64,000 nt of DNA from Pachyrhynchus sulphureomaculatus (Eukaryota; Arthropoda; Insecta; Coleoptera; Curculionidae). The DNA lies in contig CM032455.1 in the NCBI GenBank assembly GCA_019049505.1, positions 109,308,563-109,372,562 on the forward strand, in the 5' to 3' direction. Numbering within the stretch: the stretch's first letter is position 1; each line of letters starts with the position of its first letter. Positions 12,160 through 24,713 of this stretch are shown here, piece after piece. A program made the position numbers and the translations under genes. The notes under the pieces were generated by a model. That model was not told the origin of the DNA and did not search any database. It was given only the letters and a program-made list of their open reading frames with translations.

Positions 12160-13013
12160 TTTTGACTTAAGGGGTTAGTTTTGGGGGGTGAAGTCGGAAG
12201 TGAAGAAAAAAATTTTTTACTAGGTCATCGAGTGTGGTGTCAAATGAAAGCTTGTGAAAACACGAGTAAAAAATATATATATAATATTATACTTGCGCGC
12301 ACTTTTCTTTGTATTATTTTTAAAAATTCGCGAAAAATCGCTGTCCCGGGCCTTATCTCGAAAAGTACTTATCAAAAAATTTCGAAAAAATTCTGGAATA
12401 TTCTCCACGGGGTGTAGATTAAACGAAAATTATCACGAGTGCATTACCTTTAATAATTTATATGGTATATAAAAAAAAACAAAAATTTCAAGGTCATCAG
12501 ATTTCAGTAAAGATTGGAAACAAACTTTGTTGAAAACTCATTTGGGGTGTGTTTTGTGAAGTCACTAATCATTTTATACCACCGTAACATAAATTTTGAC
12601 TTAAGGGGTTTGTTTTGAGGGGTGAAATCGGAAGTGAAAAAATTTTTTTTTTACTAGGTCATCGAGTGTGGTGTTAAATGCAAGCTTGTGAAAACACGAG
12701 TAAAAAAATATATATATAATGTAATACTTGCGCACACTTTTCTTCGTATTACTTTTAAAAAATCGCTGTCCCCTACCTTATCTCGAAAAGTACTGATCAA
12801 AAATTTTGAAAAAATTCTGGAATATTCTCCACGGGGTATAGATTGAACGAAAATTATCACGAGTGCATTACCTTTAATAATTTATTTGGTATATATAAAA
12901 AAAAAATTCAAGGTTACCAGTTTTCAGTAAAGATTGGAAACAAACTTTGTTGAAAACTCATTTGGGGTGTGTTTTGTGAAATAACTGATCATTTTATACC
13001 ACCCTAACAAAAA
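12160..13013 (+). repeat. Tandem duplication of about 430 bp in FB1 right arm
   Basis: Unit 1 (about 12160-12592) and unit 2 (about 12593-13013) are similar along their length: GACTTAAGGGGTT, GGTCATCGAGTGTGGTGT, CTTATCTCGAAAAGTACT, CTCCACGGGGT and CATTTGGGGTGTGTTTTGTG occur in the same order in both. The left arm carries only one unit. So the palindrome is asymmetric. Confidence 0.85.
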
Positions 13014-14025
13014 TTTTTATTTTAAAAACAATCAACGTACGGAACACTAATTGTGCAAGTTCAACTTGCACTTGACCGGTTTTTTAATTTAGCAGTTGCA
13101 CATATTTATTTTAAACATCAGCTTAGTTAAAGGTGGTATATGCGTGTTTTTTGTTAAACATGAGCACTAAAACCTAATATTTTTAAGTTTTTAGGGTAAA
13201 TGTAGATTCAGAACATTTAAAGATGTCCGAAATACTAGTTTTATTCCATAATTTTAATGATTATACAGGGTGAGTCAACGATAGAGTAAAGTTCATTATC
13301 TCATTTGTTTCGGGAATGACGAAAAAATGTTAAATACAATAGTTTTAGGAAATGTTAAGGTGCACAGTTTAAAATTATTTTTGAATATACAGGGTACTTC
13401 AAAAAAGTGTGGGCGATATAATATATTTTTTTAAATAGAACATCCTATTTTCTAATTTAATTTTTTATTTTGCCTAAATCTTATAACTTTTTTATTAATA
13501 TTGTTATATACCTAAACCTAGTAGTTTTTCTAATATTTCAATTTAAAAAAAAAATACTAGTTTTCAGTTTTGTAAAAAAATGCCAGTAGCGCCATTGTTT
13601 CTGAAGATGGAATGGAATGGAAATACTTATAATTGGTACGATCGTTCTATAGAGATGAAAAAAAGATATATGTAAAGAAATATGAATTAGATGCTACGGG
13701 GTTTTCAAAATAAATTTATGTATTTCGACTATTTTAAATTGAAAATTCTAAAATTTTTTAAATGGCACACCCTGTATATTATTATTCTTTCTGATAGATT
13801 TTACAAAATCCTCCAACTTTTATTAAGTATGTCATATACCTGTTTCTAATAGTTTTCGATTTATTTTGAATTTTTCAATTTTTACCCTTCTTTTTAATAC
13901 ACTTACGCTATAACATCATAGTTGCCAAGACAAAACAAAAATATAAGCGTTGTCAAATTTTGAAATGTCTATTAAGTAAAAATAGTTTAATTTGTTGTAG
14001 TAAGTGACGTATAAAAGTAATAGTT

Positions 14026-15087
14026 ATGGATTTTCCTAAAAATGAAATAATTGATATGGTTTATATACTGGGCGAGGCGAGAAAAAATTGTCTTTCGGCA
14101 GTAAGGCTTTACGGTGCGGAGTACCCTAATAGACGTCACCAACTAGAAAATCTTTTCAGTGCTTAATGGAACGGTTTGATGGTAGTGGTAGCGTTGAGTA
14201 TACGAAACGGAAAGTAGTAAAGCAGAATGCTGTCAATGAGGAAAAAGAAATTTTACTTATGTTGAAAATAATTCCCAGGTCAGCAGCCGTCAACTAGCCG
14301 ACTTATCTGACACATCCCAATCTACAGCTAATCGCACCACGAGAAAATACAAATATCATCCTTTTCATATGGAACTATACCAAGAACATCAAGACCGTGA
14401 TTTTGAACGACAAGTAAACTTTTGTACCACCATGAATGGAGCAATAGGCCGATCCAAATTTTTCATCCAAAATAATGTTTTCTGATGAAGCTACTTTTCG
14501 CAGTAATGGAGCAGTTAACAACCATAACATGCATTATTATTCAACAGTTAATCCATTTTGGGTCCGGGAAGTTCAAAACCAAAACCATTGGTCGCTTAAT
14601 GTATGGTGTGGAATATTAAATTTTCGAATTATTGGTCCATATTTTTTCCTCGACCCGCTGGCCTAGATATCTAGATTTTTTGCAAAACGAATTACCCCAG
14701 CTTCTTGAAGAAGTTGATAACTTTGAAGGGGAACAAATGTGGATTCAACAAAACGGAGCTCCTGCTCATTACCACCGGGAAGTTCGGGAATTTTTTAAAC
14801 GATCGTTACCCACAAAAATGGATCGTTAGGGATGGATTCATTCAGTGGCCCCCTCGATCATGTGACTTAACACCTTTAGACTTCTTTTTGTTGGGCTACA
14901 TTAAAGATCGGTTTATGTGAATCCTCTTACAATACCAGTAGATATGGAAAATAGGATACGGGATGCGCGAAGCACAATAACGCCCTTTATGCTAAGAAAA
15001 GTAAAGGAAAATATAGTAGAACGACTAAACATGTGTATTCAAGTAGACGGGCATATTTTTGAACATTTATTATGTCATAATAATTAA
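14026..15087 (+). pseudogene. rosa-like transposase pseudogene 1
   Basis: Starts MDFPKNEIIDMVYILGEARKN and continues into a broken helix-turn-helix region (RLYGAEYPNRRH), with frameshifts near 14165 and 14300. The catalytic half is readable: MFSDEATFRSNG (first Asp) near 14480, LNVWCGI, IQQNGAPAHY near 14753, where relatives have QQDGAPAH so the second catalytic Asp is Asn here, and WPPRSCDLTPLDFFLLGYIKDR near 14850 (third Asp, 41 residues on). Ends at TAA 15085. The Asp-to-Asn change plus frame breaks mean no activity. Confidence 0.8.
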
Positions 15088-15540
15088 TCATTAGATAAGT
15101 TAAACTATATTAAAATTATTATTATGTTTTCACAACGGAGTAAGTGTATTAAAAACAAGGGTAACAATTGAAAAATTGAAAATTAATGGAAAACTATTAG
15201 AAATAAGCATATGACATACTTAATAAAAGTTGAAGGGTTTTATAAAATCTATCAGAAAAAATAATAATATACGGGGTGTGTTACTTAAAAAACTTGAGAT
15301 TTTTCAATTTAAAATAGTCGAAATGCATAAATTTATTTTGAACACCCTGTATCATCTAACTCAAATTTCTTTACATATATCTTTTTTTTTCTTCTCTATA
15401 GAACGTTCGTACCAATTATGAGTATTTCACCTTCAGAAACAATAGCTCTACAGGTAATTTTTTACAAAACTGAAAACTAGTATTTTTTTTTTTTTTAAAT
15501 TGAAATATTAGAAAAACTACTAGGTTTAGGTATCAAGTAT

Positions 15541-17505
15541 AAAGCAAAATTGAGAAAAAAATATAAAAGGACTAATGATTTACTGGTATTGTTAGAATTT
15601 AAAAAAATACGGGCTCAACTGAAAAAGGATATAAGAAGTGCTCAATGTGCGTACTTGATAACAGTACAGAACAATATTGGAATAAGCCCTCGTGTATTTT
15701 GGTCCTTTATAAATAACAAAAAAGGGTCATTGCACATACCAAATAAAATGTTTTTCAATATAGAGGAGTTTAATGGAGGGGATGAAATATCTAATGCATT
15801 TGCTGCTAATTACTTTGAAAGCGTCTACTCTAATGATTTATGTAGCAGTAATGATAGTGTTGAAAGTGTCAATCATCACTCTGTTTTAATTGACAAAATT
15901 GATATAGTTAATGTTGTGGAGACATTGAGGGAGTTGAAGGACGATAGAGCAACAGGCCCAGACGGCATTCCCCCATATATATTTAAGGGCTTTGAGGATA
16001 TATTATGTTATCCGCTACTGTTTTTGTTTAATTTGAGTCTTAAAACAAAAATGTTTCCCCACCTGTGGAAAGAATATGTCCAGTTTTTAAAAAGGGTAAC
16101 AAAAACGATATAAAGAGCTATAGACCAATTGCAATACTCTCAACGGCAGCTAAAGTTTTTGAAAAGATTATTTATAACAATATATCAAACTCGGTTCGTC
16201 ACAGTATAAGTACTTATCAGCACGGCTTTATGGAGGGTAGATCTGTCATTAGTAATTTATTAGCGGTAACGCAGGCAACGTCAGATGTCTTAAATTGGCG
16301 CGGCCAAATGGATATTGTATATACAGACTTTGAAAAGGCATTCGATAAGGTCTCATTTGCGATATTGTTGAATAAGCTGGAGAAGGATTTTGGATTCCAC
16401 GTGAATTTAATTGAGTTTTTAAAATCTTACCTTTATAATCGTGAACATGTAGTAAAGATAAGGGGTATGAGCTGCTCTTTTTATTCTATATCAACGGCAT
16501 CACTGGTGTAGTTAAAAATGCATCCTGCCTGTTATTTGCTGACGACTTAAAACTTTATTATGAAATCAGATCGCCTGCTGACTGCCGGATTTTGCAGAAT
16601 GATATAGACAACGTTGCAAATGGGCAACTGACAATAAGATTTACTTTAGTGTAAGTAAGTGTACTGTTGTTTCTTATACTAGAAAACTGAAGCCAATAAA
16701 GTTTACATATAGTATTGAGAATGTCCCACTTTTGTATGATGATAAGATAAAGGACTTAGGGGTGATTTTTGATTCCAAATTGACGTTTAACTATCACGTA
16801 AGTTATACAGCAAGTAAAGCGAACAAAATGTATGGCTTAATTGTCAGAAGCACAAAAGATTTTAGAAGTACAAATTGCATAAAACAGCTATACATATCCT
16901 ATGTTAGAAGTATATTAGAATATGCTAGTATAGTATAGTCACCCTTTTATAATTATCACAAGCGAACACTTCAATTGATACAGAATAAAATGATGCGTTA
17001 CATGCATTATAAACAGACCGGTTCATATAACTCTATGATCTCTTCCACACTGTTGCACGAACGCTATGGGATGGTAACCTTAGAGAAACGTAGAAAACAA
17101 TATTGCATGTTCTACTTGTACAAAGTAGCGAATGGTCTCATTGATGACCCGGCATTTCTGTCCAACTTATATTTTAATGTGCCAACGTATACCACAAGAA
17201 ATCATAGCACTTTCTATATATCAGATGTTGCCCATAATAACTATCACCTGGGATCTCCATTGTATAATGCTTGCATGCTATACAATGGAATCCAGAATAG
17301 TGTAGATATATTTAATGATAAGTGCAGTCTTTTCAAAACTAAATTGCGTGCGTTGTTTTAAGTGTATGTATGTATATTATGTGTATATTATGTAATATTA
17401 TTTAAATTAAGTTAGTTTAAGTTCTAGTACTTTGTAATTGGAAAGATCTCTGTGATCAATCTGTAAAGTGCAGTAAATAAATAAATAAATAAATATAATA
17501 CTATT
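15541..17505 (+). mobile_element. Jockey-like LINE (5' truncated) inside rosa-like element 1
   Basis: Plus-strand reverse transcriptase in pieces. It starts in the linker before the RT, then LKDDRATGPDGIPPYIFKG near 15945, SYRPIAILSTAAKVFEKII near 16110, YTDFEKAFDKV near 16320 (first catalytic Asp), a deletion across the SGVPQG region near 16470, then LLFADDLKLYY at about 16530 (FADD box). The C-terminal part has DDKIKDLGVIFDSKLTF, SILEYASIV, one stop (16936) and a last open piece ending at TAA 17359. The tail is an AAAT-repeat at about 17475-17500. The order matches Jockey-clade LINEs. It lies wholly within the right TIR of the host element. Confidence 0.87.
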
Positions 17506-17729
17506 AATAAAAAAGTTATAAAATTTTGCGCAGAATTTAAAAATAAATTAGAAAACAGGATGTTCTGTTTAAAAAAAAAACATATGTTATATTGGCCACA
17601 CTTTTTTGAAGTATCCTGTATGCTCAAAAATAATTTTAAACTATGCACCTTAATATTCCCTAAAACATTTTTTCGTCATTCCCGAAATAAATGAGATAAT
17701 GAACTTTAATCTGTCGTTGACTCACCCTG

Positions 17730-18335
17730 TACAGTTTGATATCTTTTATTAAAATTTATTTTTTTTTAATTTAATAGTTTTCTGGCAACTTTAAGTGTGT
17801 TTGCTGAGAGAACCTCACGGTGGATGTCTCTTTTATGATTTTTTTGGGTTCAGCATAAAAAAATAGTTAAGAAAACACGTGACTCACTTAAAAGACAGAG
17901 ATTTTTTGTATACCTGTGTTATCAAACATAATGTACTCGCGATAATTTTCTCTCAATCTACACTTTATGGAGAGGATTCCAGAATTTTCTCGAAATTTTT
18001 TGATCAGTGCAGTGGGTAAACGGCGATTTTTGGCCATATTTTAAAAATAAAGCAAAGAAAAATGTGCGCAAATATTACATTATAGATATTTTTAAACTAG
18101 GGCTTTAACAAGCTTTCAGAGTTGGGTGTCAACTCGATGACCTTTTATTTCATGTCCGACATCACCTCCTAAAACTCTTTTAAGTCAAAATTTAACTTTC
18201 AAAATTACACTGCTCCAATTGGGCCATCAATTCCTATATTAGTGCCAAATTTTAACTTTCTATATCGGAGAAAATCGGGGTGTAACAAACAGACACTGAA
18301 GTGTCAGAGAGACACAAAAGTGTTCCGTACGGATT
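17730..18335. repeat. FB repeat arm, continuation
   Basis: After the rosa-like insertion the FB1 arm resumes (TTTAATAGTTTTCTGGCAAC matches the inverse of 10880-10900). It then runs into another FB unit in the opposite sense (CCAGAATTTTCTCGAAATTTTTTGATCAG near 17970, ATCAATTCCTATATTAGTG near 18220). It ends with AGTGTTCCGTACGG near 18322. Divergence from the 12-kb units is visible by eye. Confidence 0.65.
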
Positions 18336-19058
18336 ACTAAAAATTTATGTCTGATGTTTGCCACATTGGATTTTTGATATAATTATATTCGGTGTTTGTA
18401 ACCAATGTCCCATTATCCAAGCAGTCAATCAACAAAATCTACACAGTAGTGTCGACTCGATCAGAAATTAAATGTGTGTTTTATATTTGACGAGTTTTTT
18501 TGGATACCTTTCATATTTTTCTTTAATATTAATATTTTAAAATCAACAAATCCAATCCTCTTTTATTTCATGTTGCATAAAGAGCACATAATGACCTGAA
18601 GCGTAGCCAGATTCAGGAGTGGCGGGGAGAGGGGGCATATGGATGCGAGGTGCTTATAGAGGGGGAGACGTTAATCGTTACACATGGCAGAACATATTGA
18701 AAACAAGAACCTCTGATAGCAACGTACAACCCTCGTCACACCTTAAAAAAATTCAATGAAAGACTGGTGTTTGTTAAAGGGGAAGAAATTCTTCCAAAAA
18801 ATCCTTTCTTACAGTGAAACTTTCGAAACACAATTCAAAAAAATAGTTGATAGGAGGGGAGATTTTTCATGAAAAAAAGCTTTCTTACAGTGGCATTTTA
18901 AAACCTTAGATCCTCAAAAAAAAAAACAGCAAAAACAAAGATCGAGGAACGAGAGGGTAGACTTTTCAAAAGAATTTCTCTATTACAGTGACAATGGGGA
19001 GCGCCATTTTCTACATCCTTAAAGGCGGAAGAAATATGCCTTCAATTTTTAGAACGGA
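18336..19058. other. Unassigned spacer between two FB arms
   Basis: No coding region recognised. A theme of TTTCTTACAGTG followed by a purine-rich stretch occurs at least three times (near 18805, 18883 and, more weakly, 18978), with A-rich runs. It looks like an old degenerate repeat. Confidence 0.35.
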
Positions 19059-19727
19059 TCAATTATGGGATCACTTCGGTGTCTGTCTGTCTGGTATAAA
19101 TATAGGAATTGATGGCCCAATTAAAGCCGTGTAGTTTTAAAAGTTAAATTTTGCACAAAGGCGTTAATTTTGGGGGGTGAAATCGGAAGTAAAAAAGACA
19201 ATTTTTTGCAGGGTCACAGATTGGGATGTCCAATGAAAGCTTGTGAAAACACGAGTTCAAAAATATATATGATGTAATACTTAAGCAAACTTTTTTTTGT
19301 ATTATTTCTAAAAAATGGCCAATAACCGCTATTCTTCCACCTCTAAGAGTACTGATTAAAAATTTCTAAAAATTCTGGAATATTCTCAATAAAGTGTAGA
19401 TTTAGCGAAAATTGTCACGCTATTTGACTTGACAATATGGTGTAGATTTTTTTCGTGGAAATTTGTGAACAGCTACGAAATATGAATACTTATTCGGTAC
19501 AATCAGTGATATATTAATATACTTTTTAGTGTATTAATACTTTAAGCATTTGGCCAGTCACAGATAAAATAAATATCCATGATGACTGGCGACCAACGGA
19601 TAGGTATCGAGACAAAATAACTTTATTTTATTTGTTTACAATTAAACAAATATCTAGGTAGTAAATGTTTAGGTTAAACTACAAAGATGCCTCACTTTTT
19701 ATATATTCTTGGTAATTCTTATATTGA
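19059..19727. repeat. FB repeat arm (mirror of 17930-18335)
   Basis: TTATGGGATCACTTCGGTGTCTGTCTGTCTGG opens an arm that repeats, in the opposite sense to 17930-18335, the ATAGGAATTGATGGCCC, GGGGGGTGAAATCGGAAGT and AAGCTTGTGAAAACACGAGT blocks. Its outer part (ACAAATATCTAGGTAGTAAATG) matches the inverse of 10460-10490. It is truncated by the Tc1 element that follows. Confidence 0.65.
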
Positions 19728-21287
19728 CTAATTAATTGGAACTATGAGAAAACATGTTTAAATCACTATTTGAAACTTAACCAACGAGGATTAGTAATAA
19801 AAACAACTATGGAATATTTTATTTAGAAGTTGCATCATTGTTATAAAAATGTGAACAAAATTAATGTCAAAAAAGTCTCCATACAATCAAGGACTGCATT
19901 GAAAAAACACGTTATAATCAACTGCATTTTATCAAGCTATCTATTACTCGTTAAACTGAAAACAAATGAATAATTGTCGGCCATACTTTATAATCTGTCA
20001 CTTTTTTGTAGCAATTTTGCAGTGGTTTTTCAAAGTAGTTATAAAAATGAGGTAGAGAAATTGTGAAATTCCATTTCAAGTTCGAAAGATCATAACTGAT
20101 TTGTGGAAAGACGGAAACTCGTACAGAAATATAGGAAACATTGTTAAAAAGTCGCATGCTACTGTTCAGTGCATTGTAAACCATTATAAATCAACTGGTT
20201 CCTATAAAATTCGACCACGCTCTGGTCGTCCCAAGAAACTCCACGTGAAGAGGCCAGTATTGTTAGGCGAATAATTATAGATCCCAAGAAAAGTGCACCA
20301 AAATTAAAAGAAAAAAGTACGGGAACTATTTTCGAAAAATGTTTGTTCACAAACAGTGAGAAATTGTTTACACAGGGCAGGCTATAAGGGATGTACAGCC
20401 AGGGACAAGCCGTTAATTTCGGAAGCTAATCGCAAAAAGCGGTTAGCTTTTGTTAGGGAATACGGTACTAAACCGCCTGAATTTTGGAAATCTATAATCT
20501 TTAATGGTGAAACTAAAATTATCTTTTTTGGGTCTGATGGAGAACCGCACTCGATATTAAAAACATTTGTTCCACGGTGAGAGAAGGGGGTGGCAGTGTT
20601 CTGCTTTGGGGGTGCATGTCCGCTGGAGGAGTTGGAAATTTACATTTTATTAATGGTACCATGGATCAGCATGTTTATCTGAATATTTGCGAGACAATTT
20701 AAGAGAAAAGTTAGCACTCGAAAAAAGACAATTTTCCAACAGGACAATGATCCGAAACATACCGCAAACTTGGTGCGAGAATGGATGATCCGTAATGTGC
20801 GACAGCAGCTTCTTACACCTCCGCAATCACCCAATGTTAACCCCATCGACCATTTATGGGAGGAACTTAAACGGCGCGTTCGCAAACATAATGTTTCAAA
20901 TAGAGAAGAATTAAAAAACAGAATATTGATCGAATGGGAGAACATGCCAGCAGAAGTTACTAGAAAGCTGGTTGCAAGCATGACAAAAAGGTTATAAGAG
21001 ATTATCAAGGCCAATGGCGGTCCCAGTAAATATTAGTTTAATCGAAATTGTTATTTATTATTGATAATTATTAACTGTATGGAGAGTTTTTTGACATTAA
21101 TTTTGTTTACATTTTTATAACAATGAGTTCCACCTTCTAAATAAAATGTTTCGTAGTTGTTTTTAATACTAATCCTCGTTGGTTAAGTTTCAAATATTAA
21201 TTTAAACATGTTTTCTCATTGTTCCAATTAATTAGTTACACATAACAGAAAAATAGTATAGAATAGGTGTATGGAGACTTTTTGGAC
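19728..21287 (+). mobile_element. Tc1-like element 1 (left end truncated)
   Basis: Inverted repeats of about 160 bp: ATTGGAACTATGAGAAAACATG near 19735 against its complement near 21220, and AATGTCAAAAAAGTCTCCATACA near 19863 against GTATGGAGAGTTTTTTGACATT near 21078. The direct-repeat motif TGTATGGAGACTTTTTGGAC recurs at the far right end (about 21268-21287), so the right side has the IR/DR layout. The matching outer repeat is missing on the left, where the FB arm abuts. The right end touches a TA and then the (TA)n array. Confidence 0.75.
20060..20996 (+). pseudogene. Tc1 transposase pseudogene 1
   Basis: N-terminal double helix-turn-helix: EIPFQVRKIITDLWKDGNSYRNIGNIVKKSHATVQ-type sequence, then the GRPKK hinge near 20227 and, after a frameshift, VRNCLHRAGYKGCTARDKPL. 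The first catalytic motif reads FNGETKI where Tc1 has FSDESK, so the Asp is Gly. The second (QQDNDPKHTA near 20745) keeps its Asp. The third reads NPIDHLWEELKRR near 20843, Asp in place of Glu, 34 residues after the second. A stop after FVPR and frameshifts break the middle. Two of three catalytic residues are changed. Confidence 0.85.
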
Positions 21288-21294
21288 TAATTGC

Positions 21295-21579
<285 letters not shown>

Positions 21580-22158
21580 TAGAGTGACCGGATCTCATAG
21601 AGGGAAAAAAATGTCGGAATCTTGTTCGTCTGGACCCCACAAAACGATTCCCCTTTCCAGATATTGAGATAGCCGAAATTTGAGCTCGATTAAACGACGT
21701 TAACCCGGGCCGCTCGTCGCTCAAAGTTTGAAAAAATCCAAATTTTTGGCCAAAAAGCTGACATATGGAGCCATAACTCCAGAACGGTAAATAATAGAAA
21801 CACACTTAATATCTCAAAAGAAAGCTAATGTTGTTCTTCAAAATTTATAATCTATACATAATTGTTGTTATTTTAAGTCAAACCGAGTTACAACAGCCTT
21901 TAGCCCCAAAAACGTGACCTGGTACCACTAGGAGCATACTTCGTATATTTTGATATTAAGTGATAAATTTTGCTTTTTTTTGGTATATTTTTGAGTTTAA
22001 AGTAGAAATATAATAAAAAAACAAGTAATACTGATAAGTCTAATGACATTTTTTATTTTAAAATATAAAAATTAGGTATATAATACATACAAAACAGACA
22101 CAGAAAAGATACAGACGTAGTACCTCCATGAGTTGATAATTTTACATAGTTATCTAAT

Positions 22159-24713
22159 CTATTCTAGAGCTTTTGTTAAAGTAGTTTTTAAAACGTCAGG
22201 ATATAATACTCGGCATTTACTTACAACTTGCAGGACATATTGCTTTTGGTCTTCATCTTTTGTCAGAAGGTCGTTAAAGTCGGTTATTAATTTAACACCA
22301 CACTCAGCCATATCATTAACTACTTTTAATGTTTTGACAATTTTCAATCCTTCTTGGAAGTCATTAATTTGAGGCCAGGTGTTTGGATGTTGTCTTAGGA
22401 AATCTGTTTTTATATTAAATTGGTCAAAGAATGTAAACGTTTCTTTGGTAAGTAAATTTACCAATCCTCCATCAACTACCTCTTTTAAGTTTTCTTTCCT
22501 AACTTTTGGATTTACAACCCTAGCGTGCTGTGATGGTTCATCTGTGCTACTGAGCAATTTATTAGCCATTAACAACTTTTCATCGCCTATAATGGTGGGA
22601 TCAAAAAAACGATAATCCCACCAACTTTGCATTCAAATACCACAAATGGTTCGAAAATTTGGTCAGGGCTATTTCTGCAATGTCGTTGTCACATTCTTTA
22701 TAGTCTAACAGACTATGCAAAATACCTAAATCTTGCTTTGGTGCAAGATGAGCTTTTGGAGCATTGAACCAAGCTTTACAATAAATTTTAACTAGGAAAA
22801 CAGAAATGGCACGCACAGAACTTTCTTCTTCTTTAGACATCTTAAATTTACGACGAAAAATGAACATTTTTAAGCAGTAAATAGCCTTTGCCATCCACCT
22901 AGCGTGATGAATGGCTCCTGGAGTTCTAAAACCCACAACATTGCCGTCTAGTGATCCAACAAATACGAGAACCAAGTGCAATAGCTCCTTGTAGTCATCT
23001 CTGGGGTGGCTCTCAGTTAATTTGGTCTCGAATTCAGCAGTAACATTTGCAATTACTTCTGGAGTTAGCTGCTTTTGTATCAGATTGTCACTGATACCTG
23101 TGTCGTATTTTCCTTTGTCTATCTTGGGCCACGCAGTGAGGAATCTCTTGAAAATGTCTGGATGAGGTCCAGTGGTTGATCCCATTTTTGTGTCGAATAC
23201 ACCTCTTAACAGAATTTCCAAGATATGGTGACGGCAAACTAGGTATAACAATTCTCTTCCTAACATTTGCTCCAATATGACGCATGCTCCTTTGAGTCTT
23301 CCCGTGTTGGATGCTGTAGTGTCGAAGCACATCGCCTTGACGGTGTTGAGAAGACCCCATTCATGTAGGCATTCATATACGGCTACGGCTTGCTCCTCTC
23401 CAGAGCTGTTTTGCTGTTACAGGAACTCCCAGCAGCTGTTCCTTTTCGCCATATGAAATAGCTATAGCTATTTGCTCACATTGTTCATTTTTTAAAACAC
23501 CCGGTAAAAATTTACCGTCCCAATGGACAACCACGGGCTCTTTTTCAGGAATGTTTACTTTATCAAAAATTTTTTTATTATATTGTCCTCTGAACATATG
23601 CCTTCTATCATGTAATAAAGTTTTCGAGACTTTGTACTTAAGAGGGTCAAGGTTTAGTGCTTCTAGAGTAGCTATTAAAATTCTCGTGGCATTTCTGTCG
23701 GATACCTTACATCGATCTAATAAAATGGACAATTTCATGTTTAAAATCTCTTTAACGCCCCTTGCAAATGAAACTTTCATCCTCTTGCTCTCAGATGGTC
23801 CTGGATCTTCTGCAGCTTCTTCAGGGATGTCCATTTCCTCCAAGCTCTCAAGTTCCTGGTAGATGCTGTCCTCTTCAGTGTCTTCTTCTCCTTCTTCGAA
23901 CTTGTCTTCATCATCCGTCTCTAAGAAGTAACAAAAGAAAGAGAAAAAAAAAGACTATAAAAACTTGTCGTTTTAGCAGAATAGTAATAATACATAGGTA
24001 CTAAATTACCTACTTCTAATTATCAAAAGGTATTATTTAAAAAATATAAACTCAATCAAAAAGATACCAAATCATGCTCTCATGTACCATTTTCTTTCAA
24101 TTATAATAAAAACTATTTATTTATTTGTTTATCTATTTTTTAGAATACTAGTAATAAAAAAAACTCACCAATATCAAAAGTTGCTTCTTTGATTCGTCGG
24201 TTCATTTTTGCAAGTTCCTTTTGCACCTTGATTTTTTCAGCTCGAGACAACTTGAGATCCACTCCAGTCATGGAACCTGGGCGGCCCTTCTGCCTCTGTT
24301 TCACGAGAAGCGCCTTATCTTCTTCCGATTTCATCAGGGCCAAGGCATCTTGTTGAGCAATATCAAAGAGATCATTCAACAAACTGTTTAAATTTGTTCT
24401 TGGCCGTTTTCGATGTTTTCTTCCGGTCTTTTTGAAGAGTTCTCCACTCGGCGTGAAGTTTTTCCAGCTTAGTAATTGCATCTTGCTCATGTTTAGTCGG
24501 GATTCGAGCTTTCTCCCAAAAAATGAACACTTCTCGTATTGTAAGTTTTGCTGATTCTCTTACAGTTAATTGCACAGTACGTAAATTATAAAATAAAGCA
24601 CACAAAACTTGACGATTTGAGGGTAGTTTACAACCGGTGATCTGGTGAATGGGATAGCCCACAAGAAGTATTTTATCCTTGGTCCGGCTTTGTACACCTG
24701 ATGTGGATGCCAT
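22159..24713 (-). CDS. Two-exon transposase-like protein of element Y (three 1-base frameshifts)
   Basis: Start at 24713 (MASTSGVQSRTKDK). Exon 1 runs to 24169 and exon 2 from 23920 to the stop near 22159. The 248-bp intron has GTGAGT donor and CTTCTTAG acceptor and keeps frame (FDI-E-TDDEDK). About 770 residues. Order: basic/helical N-terminus with GCKLPSNRQVL; acidic linker (EEGEEDTEED); VVVHWDGKFL (candidate first Asp, codon 23517-23519); MCFDTTASNTG (candidate second Asp near 23322); LVCRHHILEI, a C-x2-H motif 29 residues on, as in hAT, MuDR and P-type transposases; then an alpha-helical C-terminal half with HLWYLNAKLVGLSFFDP. Three single-base insertions break the frame: near 24373 (GAATGAT), 23414 (AAAA run) and 22610 (seven-T run). 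It may be a young dead copy, or a live one with assembly errors. I do not recognise a named superfamily. Confidence 0.7.
23921..24168 (-). other. Intron in element Y gene
   Basis: On the minus strand the coding frame ATTTGATATTG meets GTGAGTTTTTTTTATTAC at 24168, and the frame resumes after a pyrimidine-rich TTTCTTTTGTTACTTCTTAG ending at 23921. Joining them keeps the reading frame into an acidic stretch. The intron itself is AT-rich and has stops in all frames. Confidence 0.75.

Larger units (their letters stand above)
13266..17729 (+). mobile_element. rosa-like (DD41D) element 1, split by a LINE
   Basis: Both ends read CAGGGTGAGTCAACGA and its reverse complement, flanked by TA (13264-13265 and 17730-17731). 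The TIRs are very long, about 650 bp (13266-13915 against 15125-15540 plus 17500-17729). They contain internal CAGGGT/ACCCTG motifs near 13392 and 13773, as if an older element were incorporated in each TIR. Without the LINE (15541-17505) the element is about 2.5 kb. The transposase has D-to-D spacing of 41 residues, which is the mark of the rosa group of the IS630-Tc1-mariner superfamily. Confidence 0.8.

Noticed and set aside
22133..22615. Plus-strand open frames opposite the element Y gene (also 23551-24004)
   Set aside because: Shadows of the minus-strand coding exon; the minus strand has the intron, motifs and family-like sequence.
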